From Amorphoplanes friuliensis DSM 7358 (GTDB lineage Bacteria; Actinomycetota; Actinomycetes; Mycobacteriales; Micromonosporaceae), in NCBI RefSeq assembly GCF_000494755.1, contig NC_022657.1, positions 6,788,001 to 6,852,000 on the forward strand: DNA of 64,000 nucleotides, given 5' to 3'. The translations under genes were made by a program, and so were the position numbers. How positions within the stretch are numbered: position 1 is the stretch's first letter; every line of letters starts with the position of its first letter. Shown piece by piece: positions 31,391 through 40,013 of the stretch. The notes under the pieces were generated by a model, which worked only from the letters and a program-made list of their open reading frames with translations, did not search any database and was not told the DNA's origin.

Positions 31391-31996
31391 GTGGACCTGA
31401 CCATCATCGAGGCGGTGCTCTTCGACATGGACGGCACCCTCGTCGACTCGGACGCGGCCGTCGAACGAGCCTGGCGTACCTGGGCCACCGAGTTCGGCGC
31501 CGACCCCCGGGCCGTGCTCGCGGTCGCCCACGGCGCACCGGCCGAACGCACCGTCCGCCTGATCCTCCCCGGCCTGCCCGAGGACCAGGTCACGACGGCC
31601 GCGGCCCGCCAGCTCGAGCTCCAGTACGACGACCTGTCCGACGTCGTCCCCACGACCGGCGCCCACGAGCTGCTCGCGGACCTGCGCCTCCCGTGGGCGG
31701 TCGTGACCAGCGCCGACGTTCGCCTGGCCAAGGCCCGGCTCGGCGCCGCCGGCATCGAGGCGCCCGCGCTGGTCACCGTCGACGACATCCGGGTGGGCAA
31801 ACCGGACCCGGAAGGCTACCTGCGCGGCGCGGAACTCCTCGGCGTCAGCCCGGACCGCTGCCTGGTCGTCGAGGACGCCGAGGTCGGCGTCACCGCCGGC
31901 CGCGCGGCGGGTGCCCAGGTCGCGGCACTCAAGGGCGTCGACGGCGACCTGCGGATCACCGACCTCACCGAACTCCACCGGCTCCTGACGGCCTGA
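31391..31996 (+). CDS. HAD-superfamily hydrolase (beta-phosphoglucomutase/sugar-phosphatase type)
   Basis: A 201-residue HAD subfamily IA protein: motif I LFDMDGTLVDSD (nucleophile Asp at about residue 11), motif II VVTSAD, motif III Lys in RVGKPDPEGY and motif IV VVEDAEVGVTAG. It should be a sugar-phosphate phosphatase or phosphomutase. GGAGG precedes the GTG. It is divergent from a ROK sugar regulator and 1 bp from an MFS gene, which together suggest a small sugar-phosphate metabolism unit. Confidence 0.88.
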   Translation: MDLTIIEAVLFDMDGTLVDSDAAVERAWRTWATEFGADPRAVLAVAHGAPAERTVRLILPGLPEDQVTTAAARQLELQYDDLSDVVPTTGAHELLADLRLPWAVVTSADVRLAKARLGAAGIEAPALVTVDDIRVGKPDPEGYLRGAELLGVSPDRCLVVEDAEVGVTAGRAAGAQVAALKGVDGDLRITDLTELHRLLTA

Positions 31997-31997
31997 C

Positions 31998-33098
31998 ATG
32001 ATCGGCCGGGTCCAGCAGGCGGGAATCGCCCAGGCAGTCCTCGGGTACGCGATCACGGGCCTCGGCGCCTGCCTGGTCCTGCTCGCCGACGACCTGGGGG
32101 TGGCACCGGAGCAACTCGGCTGGCTGCCCGCGACGTTCGGGTTCGGCCTGCTCGCCCTGGCCCTGACCGGTCCGCTGCTGCTCCGTGGCGGCCCGCGCCC
32201 GGCCCTGATCGGCGGCTCCCTGGTCGTCGCGCTCGGCGTCACCCTGCTCGCCCTGGCCCCGAACACGCCGGCCGCGGTCACCGGCGCTCTGCTCCTGGGC
32301 GCCGGCGGGGCGGCCTTTGTGCTGGTGACGCCCGCGTTGCTCAGCGGTTCCGAGGCTGCTATTCAGCTCACCAAGGTCAACGCGCTGTCGAGCATCGCGT
32401 CGGTTCTCGCGCCGGCGGCGATCGGCGGTCTCGACGCCACCGGGCTGGTGGGCGGCCGCCTGGCGTTGCTGATCGCCGTTCCCCCGCTGCTCTACCTGGC
32501 CGCCACTACCGCCCGTTCCCGCTCGGCGCAGCCCGGGCCAGCCCCCACAGACGGTCCCCCTTCCGCTCACGGGCGGCCCGCGCCGGGACTTGTCGCGCGG
32601 CGCTGGGCCGGGGTGGTGCTGGCTGTCTCGGTGGAGTTCTGCTTCACGATCTGGGCCGTCGCCCGTCTCGCCGAGGCCGGCCTGGCCCTCGCGACCGCGG
32701 CTGTCGTCGGTACGGCCTTCCCGATCGGGATGGCGCTGGGCCGCCTGGCCGGTCCCGCGCTGATCCGCCGCATCCCGGTCGTGCCGGTCGGCGCCGCCGT
32801 CACCGCCGCCGGTGCCGTGCTGGTCGCCGCCGCCGGTCACCCCGCGGCCGTGACCGCCGGCCTGGTCGTGGCCGGTGCGGGTGTCGCGACCCTCTACCCG
32901 GTGGCCCTGGCCGGCCTGGTTGCCACTCCCCGCCTGAGCGCCGCGCACGCTGCGTCCCTCGGCGCCCTCGCTTCCGGTACGGCCATTCTGGCGGCGCCCG
33001 CAGCCCTGGCCCGTCTCGCCGACGTCGTCGACCTGCGGCTCGCCTTCCTGATCACGCTGCCCCTGCTGGCCCTGCTGCTGCTGATCAGGCGCAGGTGA
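31998..33098 (+). CDS. MFS transporter
   Basis: A 366-residue membrane protein with about 11-12 hydrophobic helices, a central hydrophilic loop (residues about 170-200) and Gly/Ala/Pro-rich helices typical of the major facilitator superfamily. The usual loop 2-3 motif A is not well conserved, so subfamily and substrate are uncertain. It starts 1 nt after the HAD stop codon, so both are in one operon. Ends 56 bp before the MarR gene. Confidence 0.8.
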   Translation: MIGRVQQAGIAQAVLGYAITGLGACLVLLADDLGVAPEQLGWLPATFGFGLLALALTGPLLLRGGPRPALIGGSLVVALGVTLLALAPNTPAAVTGALLLGAGGAAFVLVTPALLSGSEAAIQLTKVNALSSIASVLAPAAIGGLDATGLVGGRLALLIAVPPLLYLAATTARSRSAQPGPAPTDGPPSAHGRPAPGLVARRWAGVVLAVSVEFCFTIWAVARLAEAGLALATAAVVGTAFPIGMALGRLAGPALIRRIPVVPVGAAVTAAGAVLVAAAGHPAAVTAGLVVAGAGVATLYPVALAGLVATPRLSAAHAASLGALASGTAILAAPAALARLADVVDLRLAFLITLPLLALLLLIRRR

Positions 33099-33123
33099 CG
33101 GCCGTTACGGCGTACCCCTGGTA

Positions 33124-33137
33124 TTTCAGTTTTGAAA
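33124..33137. promoter_or_regulatory. Inverted repeat in the MarR promoter region
   Basis: TTTCA-GTTT-TGAAA is a perfect 5-bp inverted repeat just upstream of TATGGT (33142-33147), a possible -10 that ends 7 nt before ATG 33155. MarR proteins usually bind such short palindromes over their own promoters. Confidence 0.4.
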
Positions 33138-33154
33138 GAGTTATGGTTCTGGGC

Positions 33155-33619
33155 ATGACCGAACCGCTCAGTGACAGCCAGCAGGCCGCCTGGCGAGCTT
33201 TTGTGGAGAGCAGCTGGGCGCTGCACACCCGGCTCGAGGACGAGCTGCGGGCCGCCACCGGGCTGAGCATGGCGGATTACCACGTGATGGTGGTGCTCTC
33301 CGAGGCCCACGAGCACCGGGTCCGCATGGGCGAGCTGGCCAGTCAGCTGGTCTTCTCGCCGAGCCGGTGCACCTACCAGATCGCCTCGATGGTCAAGCGG
33401 GGCCTGGTCCGCAAGCAGAGCTGCTCCGACGACGGCCGCGGCCAGGAGGCCGTCCTCACCGACGCCGGGATGGCCGCGCTGACCGCCGCCGCACCCCTGC
33501 ATCTCGCCACCGTGCGGGAGCTCTTCATCGACGACCTCGACGACGCCGAGATCGCCACCGTCACCCGCGTCTTCGGGCGCCTGGGGCCGCGACTGCGCTC
33601 GCTGCCCGTCACAGCCTGA
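33155..33619 (+). CDS. MarR-family transcriptional regulator
   Basis: A 154-residue winged-helix MarR protein: MSMADYHVMVVLSE-like helix (here LSMADYHVMVVLSEAHEH), recognition helix in LVFSPSRCTYQIASMVKRGLVRKQSCSDDGRGQEAVLTDAG, the wing with DDGRG. ATG 33155 is preferred; in-frame ATG 33143 is an alternative. It is 9 bp from the pirin gene and likely regulates it. A conserved Cys pair region (CTYQIAS, QSCSDD) could sense redox, but this is speculative. Confidence 0.88.
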   Translation: MTEPLSDSQQAAWRAFVESSWALHTRLEDELRAATGLSMADYHVMVVLSEAHEHRVRMGELASQLVFSPSRCTYQIASMVKRGLVRKQSCSDDGRGQEAVLTDAGMAALTAAAPLHLATVRELFIDDLDDAEIATVTRVFGRLGPRLRSLPVTA

Positions 33620-33628
33620 GGGAGAAAA

Positions 33629-34600
33629 ATGCCTGCGATCACCGTCGACGACGTCCTGGTCCTGCCGCGCCTGCCGCAGCTCGACCCCGCCACCACCAGC
33701 TACCGGCCCGTCCGCCGGCTCACGACCGCACCCACCGGGTACGAGGGTGAGGGCTTCCCCGTCCGTCGTGCCTTCGCGGGCGTGCCGACCAACGAGCTCG
33801 ACCCGTTCATCCACCTGGACCAGATGGGTGAGGTCGACTACGCGCCGGGCGAGCCCAAGGGCACCCCGTGGCACCCGCACCGCGGCTTCGAAACCGTCAC
33901 CTACATGATCGACGGCCAGATGGACCACCAGGACTCCAACGGTGGCGGCGGCTCGATCACCAACGGCGACACCCAGTGGATGACCGCGGGCGGCGGCATC
34001 CTCCACATCGAGGCCCCGCCGGAGCAGCTCGTCACCAGCGGCGGCCTCTTCCACGGCCTCCAGCTCTGGGTCAACCTGCCGCGCGTCGCCAAGATGATCG
34101 CCCCGAAGTACCAGGACATCCGCGGCCGCGAGGCGTCGCTGCTGACCACCCCCGACGGCGGCAGCCTGATCCGGGTCATCGCGGGCGAGATCGCCGGCCA
34201 CGCCGGTCCCGGTTCGACCCACACCCCGATCAACCTCGCCCACGTCACCCTGCAGCCGGGCGCGCAGCTCGACCTGCCGTGGCAGCCCGACTACAACGCC
34301 CTGGTCTACGTCATGGCCGGCCGCGGCACCGTCGGCGCCGAGGCCCGCCCCATCCAGATCGGCCAGCTCGCCGCCCACGGCGCCGGCGACACCATCCGCG
34401 TCAACGCCGACCGCACCCAGGATTCCAACATCCCCGCCATGGAGCTCTTCATCCTGGGCGGCAAGCCGATCCGCGAACCGGTCGCGCAGTACGGCCCGTT
34501 CGTCATGAACACCAAAGCCGAACTCCAGCAGGCGTTCGAGGACTACCAGAAGGGCCGCCTGGGCGTCATCCCGGCCGACCGTCTCCCGCACACCAGCTGA
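33629..34600 (+). CDS. Pirin-family bicupin protein
   Basis: A 323-residue pirin: HPHRGFETVTYMIDGQMDHQDSNGG is the N-terminal cupin metal-binding motif (His-His-His-Glu set) and FILGGKPIREPVAQYGPFVMNTKAELQQAFEDYQ the conserved C-terminal part. Pirins are iron-binding, some with quercetin-dioxygenase activity or redox-sensing roles. GGGAG precedes the ATG. It is immediately downstream of a MarR regulator, the common actinobacterial pairing for electrophile or redox response. The 3' end overlaps the convergent gene by 35 bp. Confidence 0.92.
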   Translation: MPAITVDDVLVLPRLPQLDPATTSYRPVRRLTTAPTGYEGEGFPVRRAFAGVPTNELDPFIHLDQMGEVDYAPGEPKGTPWHPHRGFETVTYMIDGQMDHQDSNGGGGSITNGDTQWMTAGGGILHIEAPPEQLVTSGGLFHGLQLWVNLPRVAKMIAPKYQDIRGREASLLTTPDGGSLIRVIAGEIAGHAGPGSTHTPINLAHVTLQPGAQLDLPWQPDYNALVYVMAGRGTVGAEARPIQIGQLAAHGAGDTIRVNADRTQDSNIPAMELFILGGKPIREPVAQYGPFVMNTKAELQQAFEDYQKGRLGVIPADRLPHTS

Positions 34601-35168
34601 CCCCGATGTGAACGCGGCGGTGCCGCGGCTCCTCGATCTCGTCGAGCAACGCGACAGCAAGATCGGCATAGGAGACCCGGCCCGCCGCGTCCGCGTCGGT
34701 CACGGCGTACCGCCCGGACCGCGGCCCACCGTGATCAAAATCCCCGGCCGGACTGACCACCACCCAGTCCCCGCCGCCGAGCGCGGCCACCCCGGCGGCA
34801 TGCGCGAGATAGAAGTCCCGGTACTCCTGCGGATAACCGGCCGTGTCCATCAGCAACGTCCCGTCCGCCGTCGGCAGGATCGAAGCCAGCCCGACCACCA
34901 CGATCCGCGTCGCCGCCAGCTGATTCAAAGCCTTGGCGACCCGTACGAAAAAGTCGTGGCCTGGCTGGTGAACCGCACTGATCACGGCGTCTGCCTCAAT
35001 CGCCTGTGCCTGTAGAACGTCGCCCTGCACGACCCGCGCCTCGGCCGGTCCTGTATAGCGCGACGGCTCGCGGACGACTGCGGTGACGTTGTGGCCGCGC
35101 TGCAAGGCCTCGGCTACGGCTGCTTGGCCGGCTCGGCCGCCCGCTCCAAAAACCGCAATTCTGCTCAT
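34566..35168 (-). CDS. NAD(P)H-binding (NmrA/atypical SDR) protein
   Basis: A 200-residue protein with the Rossmann start MSRIAVFGAGGRAGQAAVAEALQRGHNVTAVVREPSR in part, the GxGGxxG dinucleotide motif of SDR_a5-type NAD(P)-binding reductases, and a C-terminal YADLAVALLDEIEEPRHRRVHIGV. It may be a redox sensor or reductase. ATG 35168 is chosen; an extended frame to 35360 lies in low-quality upstream sequence. It is convergent with pirin, whose 3' end it overlaps. Confidence 0.8.
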   Translation of the reverse strand: MSRIAVFGAGGRAGQAAVAEALQRGHNVTAVVREPSRYTGPAEARVVQGDVLQAQAIEADAVISAVHQPGHDFFVRVAKALNQLAATRIVVVGLASILPTADGTLLMDTAGYPQEYRDFYLAHAAGVAALGGGDWVVVSPAGDFDHGGPRSGRYAVTDADAAGRVSYADLAVALLDEIEEPRHRRVHIGVSWCAGDGRPG

Positions 35169-35502
35169 GCGGGCGACGCTATGCCGCACCCCGGTATCCC
35201 CCAGGAAACCCAGCCCCACCAACGGCTTCCGGGTCGCCTCCTTGCCCTCCCACCCGCGCAGCCCGAGGGCAGGGAGCCAAGCGGCACGGCCCACTTCCCG
35301 CAAGGCGCACCCAAGATTCGTGCCGGAGCCGGAGCCGGCGATGACCGGCATGGCCAACATGGACTCCAGCCAAGTGCGGCGGGGGCGAAGTCAGCGGTGA
35401 CTCACAGCAACCCGCTCGGTGCTTCGGAGGCGAGTAGCCGCGTCGGCACGACTCTAAAATGGGCGGTTTCGCCCACCGGCGCGTGGGCCCGGCAATCGAG
35501 AC

Positions 35503-36190
35503 GGACGATTTCAAGGAAGTTGGGCCTACCCAAGCCTCCTGAAGGCCCAACATCAGCGATGTCGGGCCAACACCAACCCGACCACCACGCCCAGCACGGC
35601 ATCCGGCACGACCGAGATCGGCCGACCCAGGAAAGGACTCTGAAACCCAGACAGGACGATTTCAAGGAAGTCGGGCCTACGCAGGCTCCCTGAAGCCCCA
35701 ACATCAACGATGTCGGGCCAACACCAACCCGACCACCACATCCGGCACGGCATCCGGCACGACCGAGATCAGCCGACCCAGGAAAGGACTCTGAAACCCA
35801 GACAGGACGATTTCAAGGAAGTCGGGCCTACGCAGGCCCCCTGAAGCCCCAACATCAACGATGTCGGGCCAACACCAACCCGACCACCACGCCCAGCACG
35901 CCATCCGGCACGACCGAGATCAGCCGACCCAGGAAAGGACTCTGAAACCCAGACAGGACGATTTCAAGGAAGTCGGCCCTACCCAAGCCTCCCGAAGGCC
36001 CAACATCAACGATGTCGGGCCAACACCAACCCGACCACCACGCCCAGCACGCCATCCGGCACGACCGAGATCAGCCGACCCAGGAAAGGACTCTGAAACC
36101 CAGACAGGACGATTTCCAGGAAGTCGGGCCTACCCAAGCCTCCCGAAGGCCCAACATCAACGATGTCGGGCCAACACCAGCCCGACCACC
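35503..36190. repeat. Tandem 151-bp repeat array containing 25-bp palindromes
   Basis: The marker GATGTCGGGCC recurs at 35558, 35709, 35860, 36011 and 36162, exactly 151 bp apart, giving four full units and partial units at both ends. Each unit has a palindrome of the form GGCCCAACATC-n3-GATGTCGGGCC (35544-35568 in the first unit) and a separate half-site CGATTTCAAGGAAGTCGGGCC-like stretch, plus GGCCT/AGGCC arms. The period is not a multiple of three, so the long frames through it are not genes. The surrounding gap 35169-36393 has no other gene. Confidence 0.9.
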
Positions 36191-36352
36191 ACCATCCGGC
36201 ACGCCATCCGGGATGACGAAGTCGGTCGGACTCTGCGAGGGGCTCGCAACCGTGCCTGGACCCGACCCAAGGGTCCGCAACGCGAGGCAGGAGCGCCATC
36301 CGCCTTCCAGGACGGGCGGGTCGGGCCGACCTGTGAGCGGATCCGCGCGGGA

Positions 36353-36370
36353 GGTTTCTCCGGGGAAACC
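36353..36370. promoter_or_regulatory. Inverted repeat upstream of HxlR regulator
   Basis: GGTTTC-TCCGGG-GAAACC is a perfect 6-bp inverted repeat positioned over the expected -35 region of the HxlR promoter (-10 TACGGT at 36382-36387). It is a candidate autoregulatory site. Confidence 0.4.
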
Positions 36371-36381
36371 GGGCGCGCCGC

Positions 36382-36387
36382 TACGGT
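36382..36387 (+). promoter_or_regulatory. -10 element for leaderless start of HxlR gene
   Basis: TACGGT ends 6 nt before ATG 36394 with no ribosome-binding site between, fitting a leaderless start. Confidence 0.45.
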
Positions 36388-36393
36388 GGGGAA

Positions 36394-36750
36394 ATGCGTG
36401 CGCCGCTGGATCCGGACTTGTTTGATGCGGTCTGTCCGTCTGACCTGACGCCGATTCGGTTCGGGGACAAGTGGGCGGGCATGGTGATTCGGTGTCTGGA
36501 GGGTGGGCCGCGGCGGTTCTCGGAGCTGCGCGTGCCTTTGCGGGGCATCACCGCCAAGACCTTGACCCACGCGTTGCGGGCCCTCGAGCGTGACGGCCTC
36601 GTTCAGCGCAGCGACGAGAGGCTTTACGCGCTGACGCCGCTCGGGCGGAGTTTGCTCGGGCCGATGGATCAGGCTTGTGCGTGGGCCCGCGAGCATTGGG
36701 AGGAGCTCCTTGATGCTCGCGAGGCCGGCACGGCTGCGGTGGTTTCCTGA
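36394..36750 (+). CDS. HxlR-family winged-helix regulator
   Basis: A 118-residue HxlR/DUF24 protein: FDAVCPSDLTPIRFGDKWAGMVIRCLEGGPRRFSELR contains the conserved N-terminal Cys-Pro and the GxKW, and ITAKTLTHALRALERDGLVQR is the recognition helix and wing. Some members sense electrophiles or oxidants through this N-terminal cysteine. It ends 7 bp before the convergent proline-rich membrane protein gene and sits right beside a 151-bp repeat array. Target genes unknown, though a palindrome lies upstream. Confidence 0.88.
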   Translation: MRAPLDPDLFDAVCPSDLTPIRFGDKWAGMVIRCLEGGPRRFSELRVPLRGITAKTLTHALRALERDGLVQRSDERLYALTPLGRSLLGPMDQACAWAREHWEELLDAREAGTAAVVS

Positions 36751-36757
36751 GCGACGG

Positions 36758-38071
36758 TTACTTCGGGAAGGCGTTGGGGTCGACGTCGCTCGTGGAGGCG
36801 TTGCCGCCGATCACCGGGGTGAGGGTGATGGTCCAGATGGAGGACGAGAACGACGTTGTCGTGAACTTGAACGTGTCGTCGAACTTGCTGAACGAGCAGT
36901 CGCGGGTGAAGCCTTTCTTGCCGGCGTTCCAGTCCTCGCCCGACGCGGTGAAGATGCGGTAGGTGCCGTCCTTGATGCCCTTGGCGGTGAAGGAGCTGCC
37001 GCCGCGGACGTAGACCGTCAGGACCGGCTTCGGCTTTTTGCCCTTGGTGGGGACCAGGCTGATCGTGGTGTCGTCGGCGCCGTTCTTGATTTTGAGGTGG
37101 CCGGGGCCGCCGGAGGCGCGCTTGAGGAAGGCGCCGTTCTTGAGGCGGCGCTTGGTTTCCTTCGGGGCGGCCGGGAGGAACTTGCCGAACTTGTACGACG
37201 GGTCGGCGGCCGTGAGCTTCTTGGCGTCCTCGCGGATGCCGTCAGCCCAGCCGGACGTGAGCAGCGACGCCCAGGGGGACGCGGCCGGGCAGTCCTGTTT
37301 GGCCGAGGCGGCGTCCTCGATCATGTCGCCCATGCTGCCGAGTTCGATCATCAGCTGCTCGTGCACCGACTCGGCGCCGTCGGGCGGGTCGACCGCGCGG
37401 AGTTTCTGGGACTCGGCGCGGATCGTGCTCGCGGCGGCCGGTGCGGCTTTGCTGAAGGCGGTGCTGTCACCGGTGTTGAGCTTGCCGAAGGTGCTGCCGA
37501 TGGCGGCGTCGGAGGCCGCGAGTGCCTGACCGTACTGCGCGGGGGTCAGGGGGCCGGTGGTGGCCGGCGCGGTGGTCGAGGTGAGACCGGCGGGCTTGCC
37601 GGCCTGCTTGTCGTCGCCGTCGTCACCACCGGTGAAGGCGCGGACGACGCCGCAGCAGCCGAGCGCGAGCAGCACCGCGAGCCCGCCACCGATGATCGAG
37701 TTGCGCCGCATGTTGCTGGGGGCGGCCGGAGGCGGAGGACCAAAGGGCTGGCCGGGCGGCGGATAAGCGCCGGGCGGATAAGCCCCAGGCGGATAAGCCC
37801 CAGGCGGGTAGGCCCCGGCCGGCGGTCCGGAGGCCGGCACACCGGCGAAGGGCGGCGGCGGGGGGAACGGCGACGACACCCGGATGGTGACCGCGACGTT
37901 GCCGGCCGTCGGGCTCTGCACCCAGACGACCGCACCGTCGGTCGTGCCCGGGGGCACCACCACGTTGAGCGGGCCGTGGGTCGGCGACCAGACGACCTTG
38001 GTCGTGCCGGCGGCGGCCTCGGCCTGCGGGACCTCGATGATGGCGCTGCTGTAACCCGGATCCCCCGTCAT
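36758..38071 (-). CDS. Proline-rich single-pass membrane protein, unknown
   Basis: A 437-residue protein. Residues 1-70 form a small beta domain with WSPTHGPLNVVVPPG. A Pro/Gly/Tyr-rich stretch contains four PPGAY near-repeats. One transmembrane helix follows (SIIGGGLAVLLALGCCGVVRAF, about 122-140). The external part holds a helical region (ALAASDAAIGSTFGKLN) and a C-terminal beta domain (FLKRASGGPGHLKIKNG, VLTVYVRGGSSFTAKGIKDGTYRIFTASGEDW). The C-terminal half resembles external sensor or adhesion domains, but no family is recognised. A 38-residue membrane-peptide gene lies 79 bp upstream on the same strand. Confidence 0.65.
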   Translation of the reverse strand: MTGDPGYSSAIIEVPQAEAAAGTTKVVWSPTHGPLNVVVPPGTTDGAVVWVQSPTAGNVAVTIRVSSPFPPPPPFAGVPASGPPAGAYPPGAYPPGAYPPGAYPPPGQPFGPPPPAAPSNMRRNSIIGGGLAVLLALGCCGVVRAFTGGDDGDDKQAGKPAGLTSTTAPATTGPLTPAQYGQALAASDAAIGSTFGKLNTGDSTAFSKAAPAAASTIRAESQKLRAVDPPDGAESVHEQLMIELGSMGDMIEDAASAKQDCPAASPWASLLTSGWADGIREDAKKLTAADPSYKFGKFLPAAPKETKRRLKNGAFLKRASGGPGHLKIKNGADDTTISLVPTKGKKPKPVLTVYVRGGSSFTAKGIKDGTYRIFTASGEDWNAGKKGFTRDCSFSKFDDTFKFTTTSFSSSIWTITLTPVIGGNASTSDVDPNAFPK

Positions 38072-38150
38072 GCAGACGAGTATGAATGAGGCGCGCGACC
38101 CCTCGCTGCCCCAAATTTGTCACTTACCGGCAACAGATTGGTATCGGCGG

Positions 38151-38267
38151 TCAGGACATACCGAGCATTGCACCCACACCCAGGACGACCAGCAGGAACA
38201 GGGCGATCAACAGGCCGCGCTCGGAGGAGGCGGACGCATCGGTCGGGGTGAGGGGTTCGGTGCTCAT
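38151..38267 (-). CDS. 38-residue putative membrane peptide
   Basis: A frame of 38 residues (MSTEPLTPTDASASSERGLLIALFLL) ending VLGVGAMLGMS has an acidic/polar N-terminus and one hydrophobic segment (LLIALFLLVVLGVGAMLG). A GGAT weak ribosome-binding site lies upstream. It lies in the gap between the proline-rich membrane protein gene and the divergent phospholipase D gene, and shares strand with the former. Too short for family recognition. Coding status is moderately supported. Confidence 0.45.
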   Translation of the reverse strand: MSTEPLTPTDASASSERGLLIALFLLVVLGVGAMLGMS

Positions 38268-38365
38268 CCGGGTGATCCTTTACTCGCGGGGTGACCTGCG
38301 TCAGAGTGCGTTGTGCCGCCAAGCGGCATAGCGTGAGGGCTTCGTCGACCTCGGAAGGGCTGCCC

Positions 38366-39943
38366 GTGTCACTGGAGGACTGGTTTCTGTCCGCGGACGA
38401 GCGTGACAACCCGGACTCACAGATACCCACCTGGTGTCCGGGAAACACGGTCGAACCGCTTGTTCACGGAAAAACATATTTCGACCGGTTGGTGACCGAG
38501 GTGGAACAACTCGGTGACGGTGATCACCTGTTCTTCACCGACTGGCGCGGCGACCCGGACGAGCGGATGCGCGAGGACGGCCCGACGATCGCCGAGCTGT
38601 TCGCGTCGGCCGCCAAACGGGGCGTAGTGGTCAAGGGCCTGCTGTGGCGTTCACACGTGGACAAGCTGGCCTACAGCAAGGAGGAGAACCAGAACCTCGG
38701 TGACGACATCGCCGCCGCGGGTGGTGAGGTGCTCCTCGACCAGCGGGTCCGGCGCGGCGGGTCGCATCACCAGAAACTGGTCGTGATCCGGCACATCGGG
38801 GAGCCGGAACGGGACATCGCCTTTGCCGGGGGCATCGACCTGTGCCACAGCCGGCGGGACGACGCCGATCATCACGGTGATCCGCAGCCGATCGCGATGG
38901 CTTCGGCGTACGGGAAAAATCCGCCGTGGCACGACGTGCAGCTCGCGTTGCGCGGCCCGGTGGTCGGGTGTCTTGATCTTTGTTTCCGGGAGCGCTGGAC
39001 GGACAAGGTGCCGCTGGACCAGCACGGGCCGATCTCGACCGTGCAGGACAAGCTGCGGCACGCCGACCTGCACGCCGACAAGCTGCCGCCGCAGCCGCCG
39101 GACCCGCCGGAGTGCGGCCCGCACGACATCCAGGTGCTGCGGACCTACCCGGCGATGCGTCCGCCCTACGGCTTCGCCAAGATGGGTGAGCAGACCATCG
39201 CCCGCGGGTACACGAAGGCCATCAAACGGGCACGGAGTCTGATCTACCTCGAGGATCAGTACCTGTGGTCGACCGAGGTCGCGAAGCTGTTCGCCGACGC
39301 CCTGAACGACAATCCCGAGCTGCACCTGATCGCGGTCGTGCCGCGGCACCCGGACGTCGACGGCCGGTTTGCGCTGCCGCCCAACCAGGTCGGCCGTGAG
39401 GAGGCCATCAACCTGTGCCGCCGGGCCGCGCCGGACCGGGTGCACGTCTTCGACGTGGAGAATCACGCGGGCAACCCCGTCTACGTGCACGCCAAGGTCT
39501 GCGTCGTGGACGACGTGTGGGCGAGCACGGGCAGTGACAACTTCAACCGCCGGTCGTGGACGCACGACAGTGAGCTGTCGTGTGCCGTGCTCGATCGCAC
39601 CGAGGACAACCGGGAGCCGCTGGACCCCGCCGGCCTGGGTGACCGGGCCCGCACGTACGCCCGTGACCTGCGACTGGAGCTGCTGCGGGAGCACCTCGAC
39701 CGTACGGACGACACGGACCTCCTCGATCCGGCCGACGTCGTACGCGTGATCAACGAGTCCGCTGACGCCGTACGGGACTGGCATGCCGGCGGGGAGCAGG
39801 GAGAGCGGCCACCGGGCCGGCTCGTGCCGCACGAGACCGAGCGGCTCCCGTGGTGGCAGCGGTTCTGGGCGATCCCGGCCTATCGCATGATCTACGACCC
39901 GGACGGACGGTCGCTGCGGGACCGCAAGGCCGGCGAGTGGTAG
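38366..39943 (+). CDS. Phospholipase D-family protein
   Basis: A 525-residue PLD superfamily member without a clear signal peptide. The second HKD motif is canonical (HAKVCVVDDVWASTGSDNFNRRS). The first reads HHQKLVVIRHIGEPERD, with Arg where the canonical Asp would stand, a form also seen in related Streptomyces proteins. GIDLCHSRRDDADHHGDPQP follows. It probably hydrolyses or transfers phosphatidyl groups of membrane lipids. GTG 38366 with GGAAGGG upstream. No obvious operon partner. Confidence 0.82.
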   Translation: MSLEDWFLSADERDNPDSQIPTWCPGNTVEPLVHGKTYFDRLVTEVEQLGDGDHLFFTDWRGDPDERMREDGPTIAELFASAAKRGVVVKGLLWRSHVDKLAYSKEENQNLGDDIAAAGGEVLLDQRVRRGGSHHQKLVVIRHIGEPERDIAFAGGIDLCHSRRDDADHHGDPQPIAMASAYGKNPPWHDVQLALRGPVVGCLDLCFRERWTDKVPLDQHGPISTVQDKLRHADLHADKLPPQPPDPPECGPHDIQVLRTYPAMRPPYGFAKMGEQTIARGYTKAIKRARSLIYLEDQYLWSTEVAKLFADALNDNPELHLIAVVPRHPDVDGRFALPPNQVGREEAINLCRRAAPDRVHVFDVENHAGNPVYVHAKVCVVDDVWASTGSDNFNRRSWTHDSELSCAVLDRTEDNREPLDPAGLGDRARTYARDLRLELLREHLDRTDDTDLLDPADVVRVINESADAVRDWHAGGEQGERPPGRLVPHETERLPWWQRFWAIPAYRMIYDPDGRSLRDRKAGEW

Positions 39944-40001
39944 TGCCAGGCATACCCCGGAACTAGTCGTGGACGGCTGGGAACGACCACGCTCTGCTCA
40001 C

Positions 40002-40007
40002 TACCGT
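40002..40007 (+). promoter_or_regulatory. -10 element for leaderless start of histidine kinase gene
   Basis: TACCGT ends 6 nt before GTG 40014. The same hexamer and spacing recur before the transglutaminase gene at 44272, with near-identical following bases. Confidence 0.45.
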
Positions 40008-40013
40008 GACGCT

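Noticed and set aside
35553..36448. Frames through the 151-bp array
   Set aside because: The 151-bp period is not divisible by three, and the frames overlap each other by regular shifts. They reflect the repeat, not genes.
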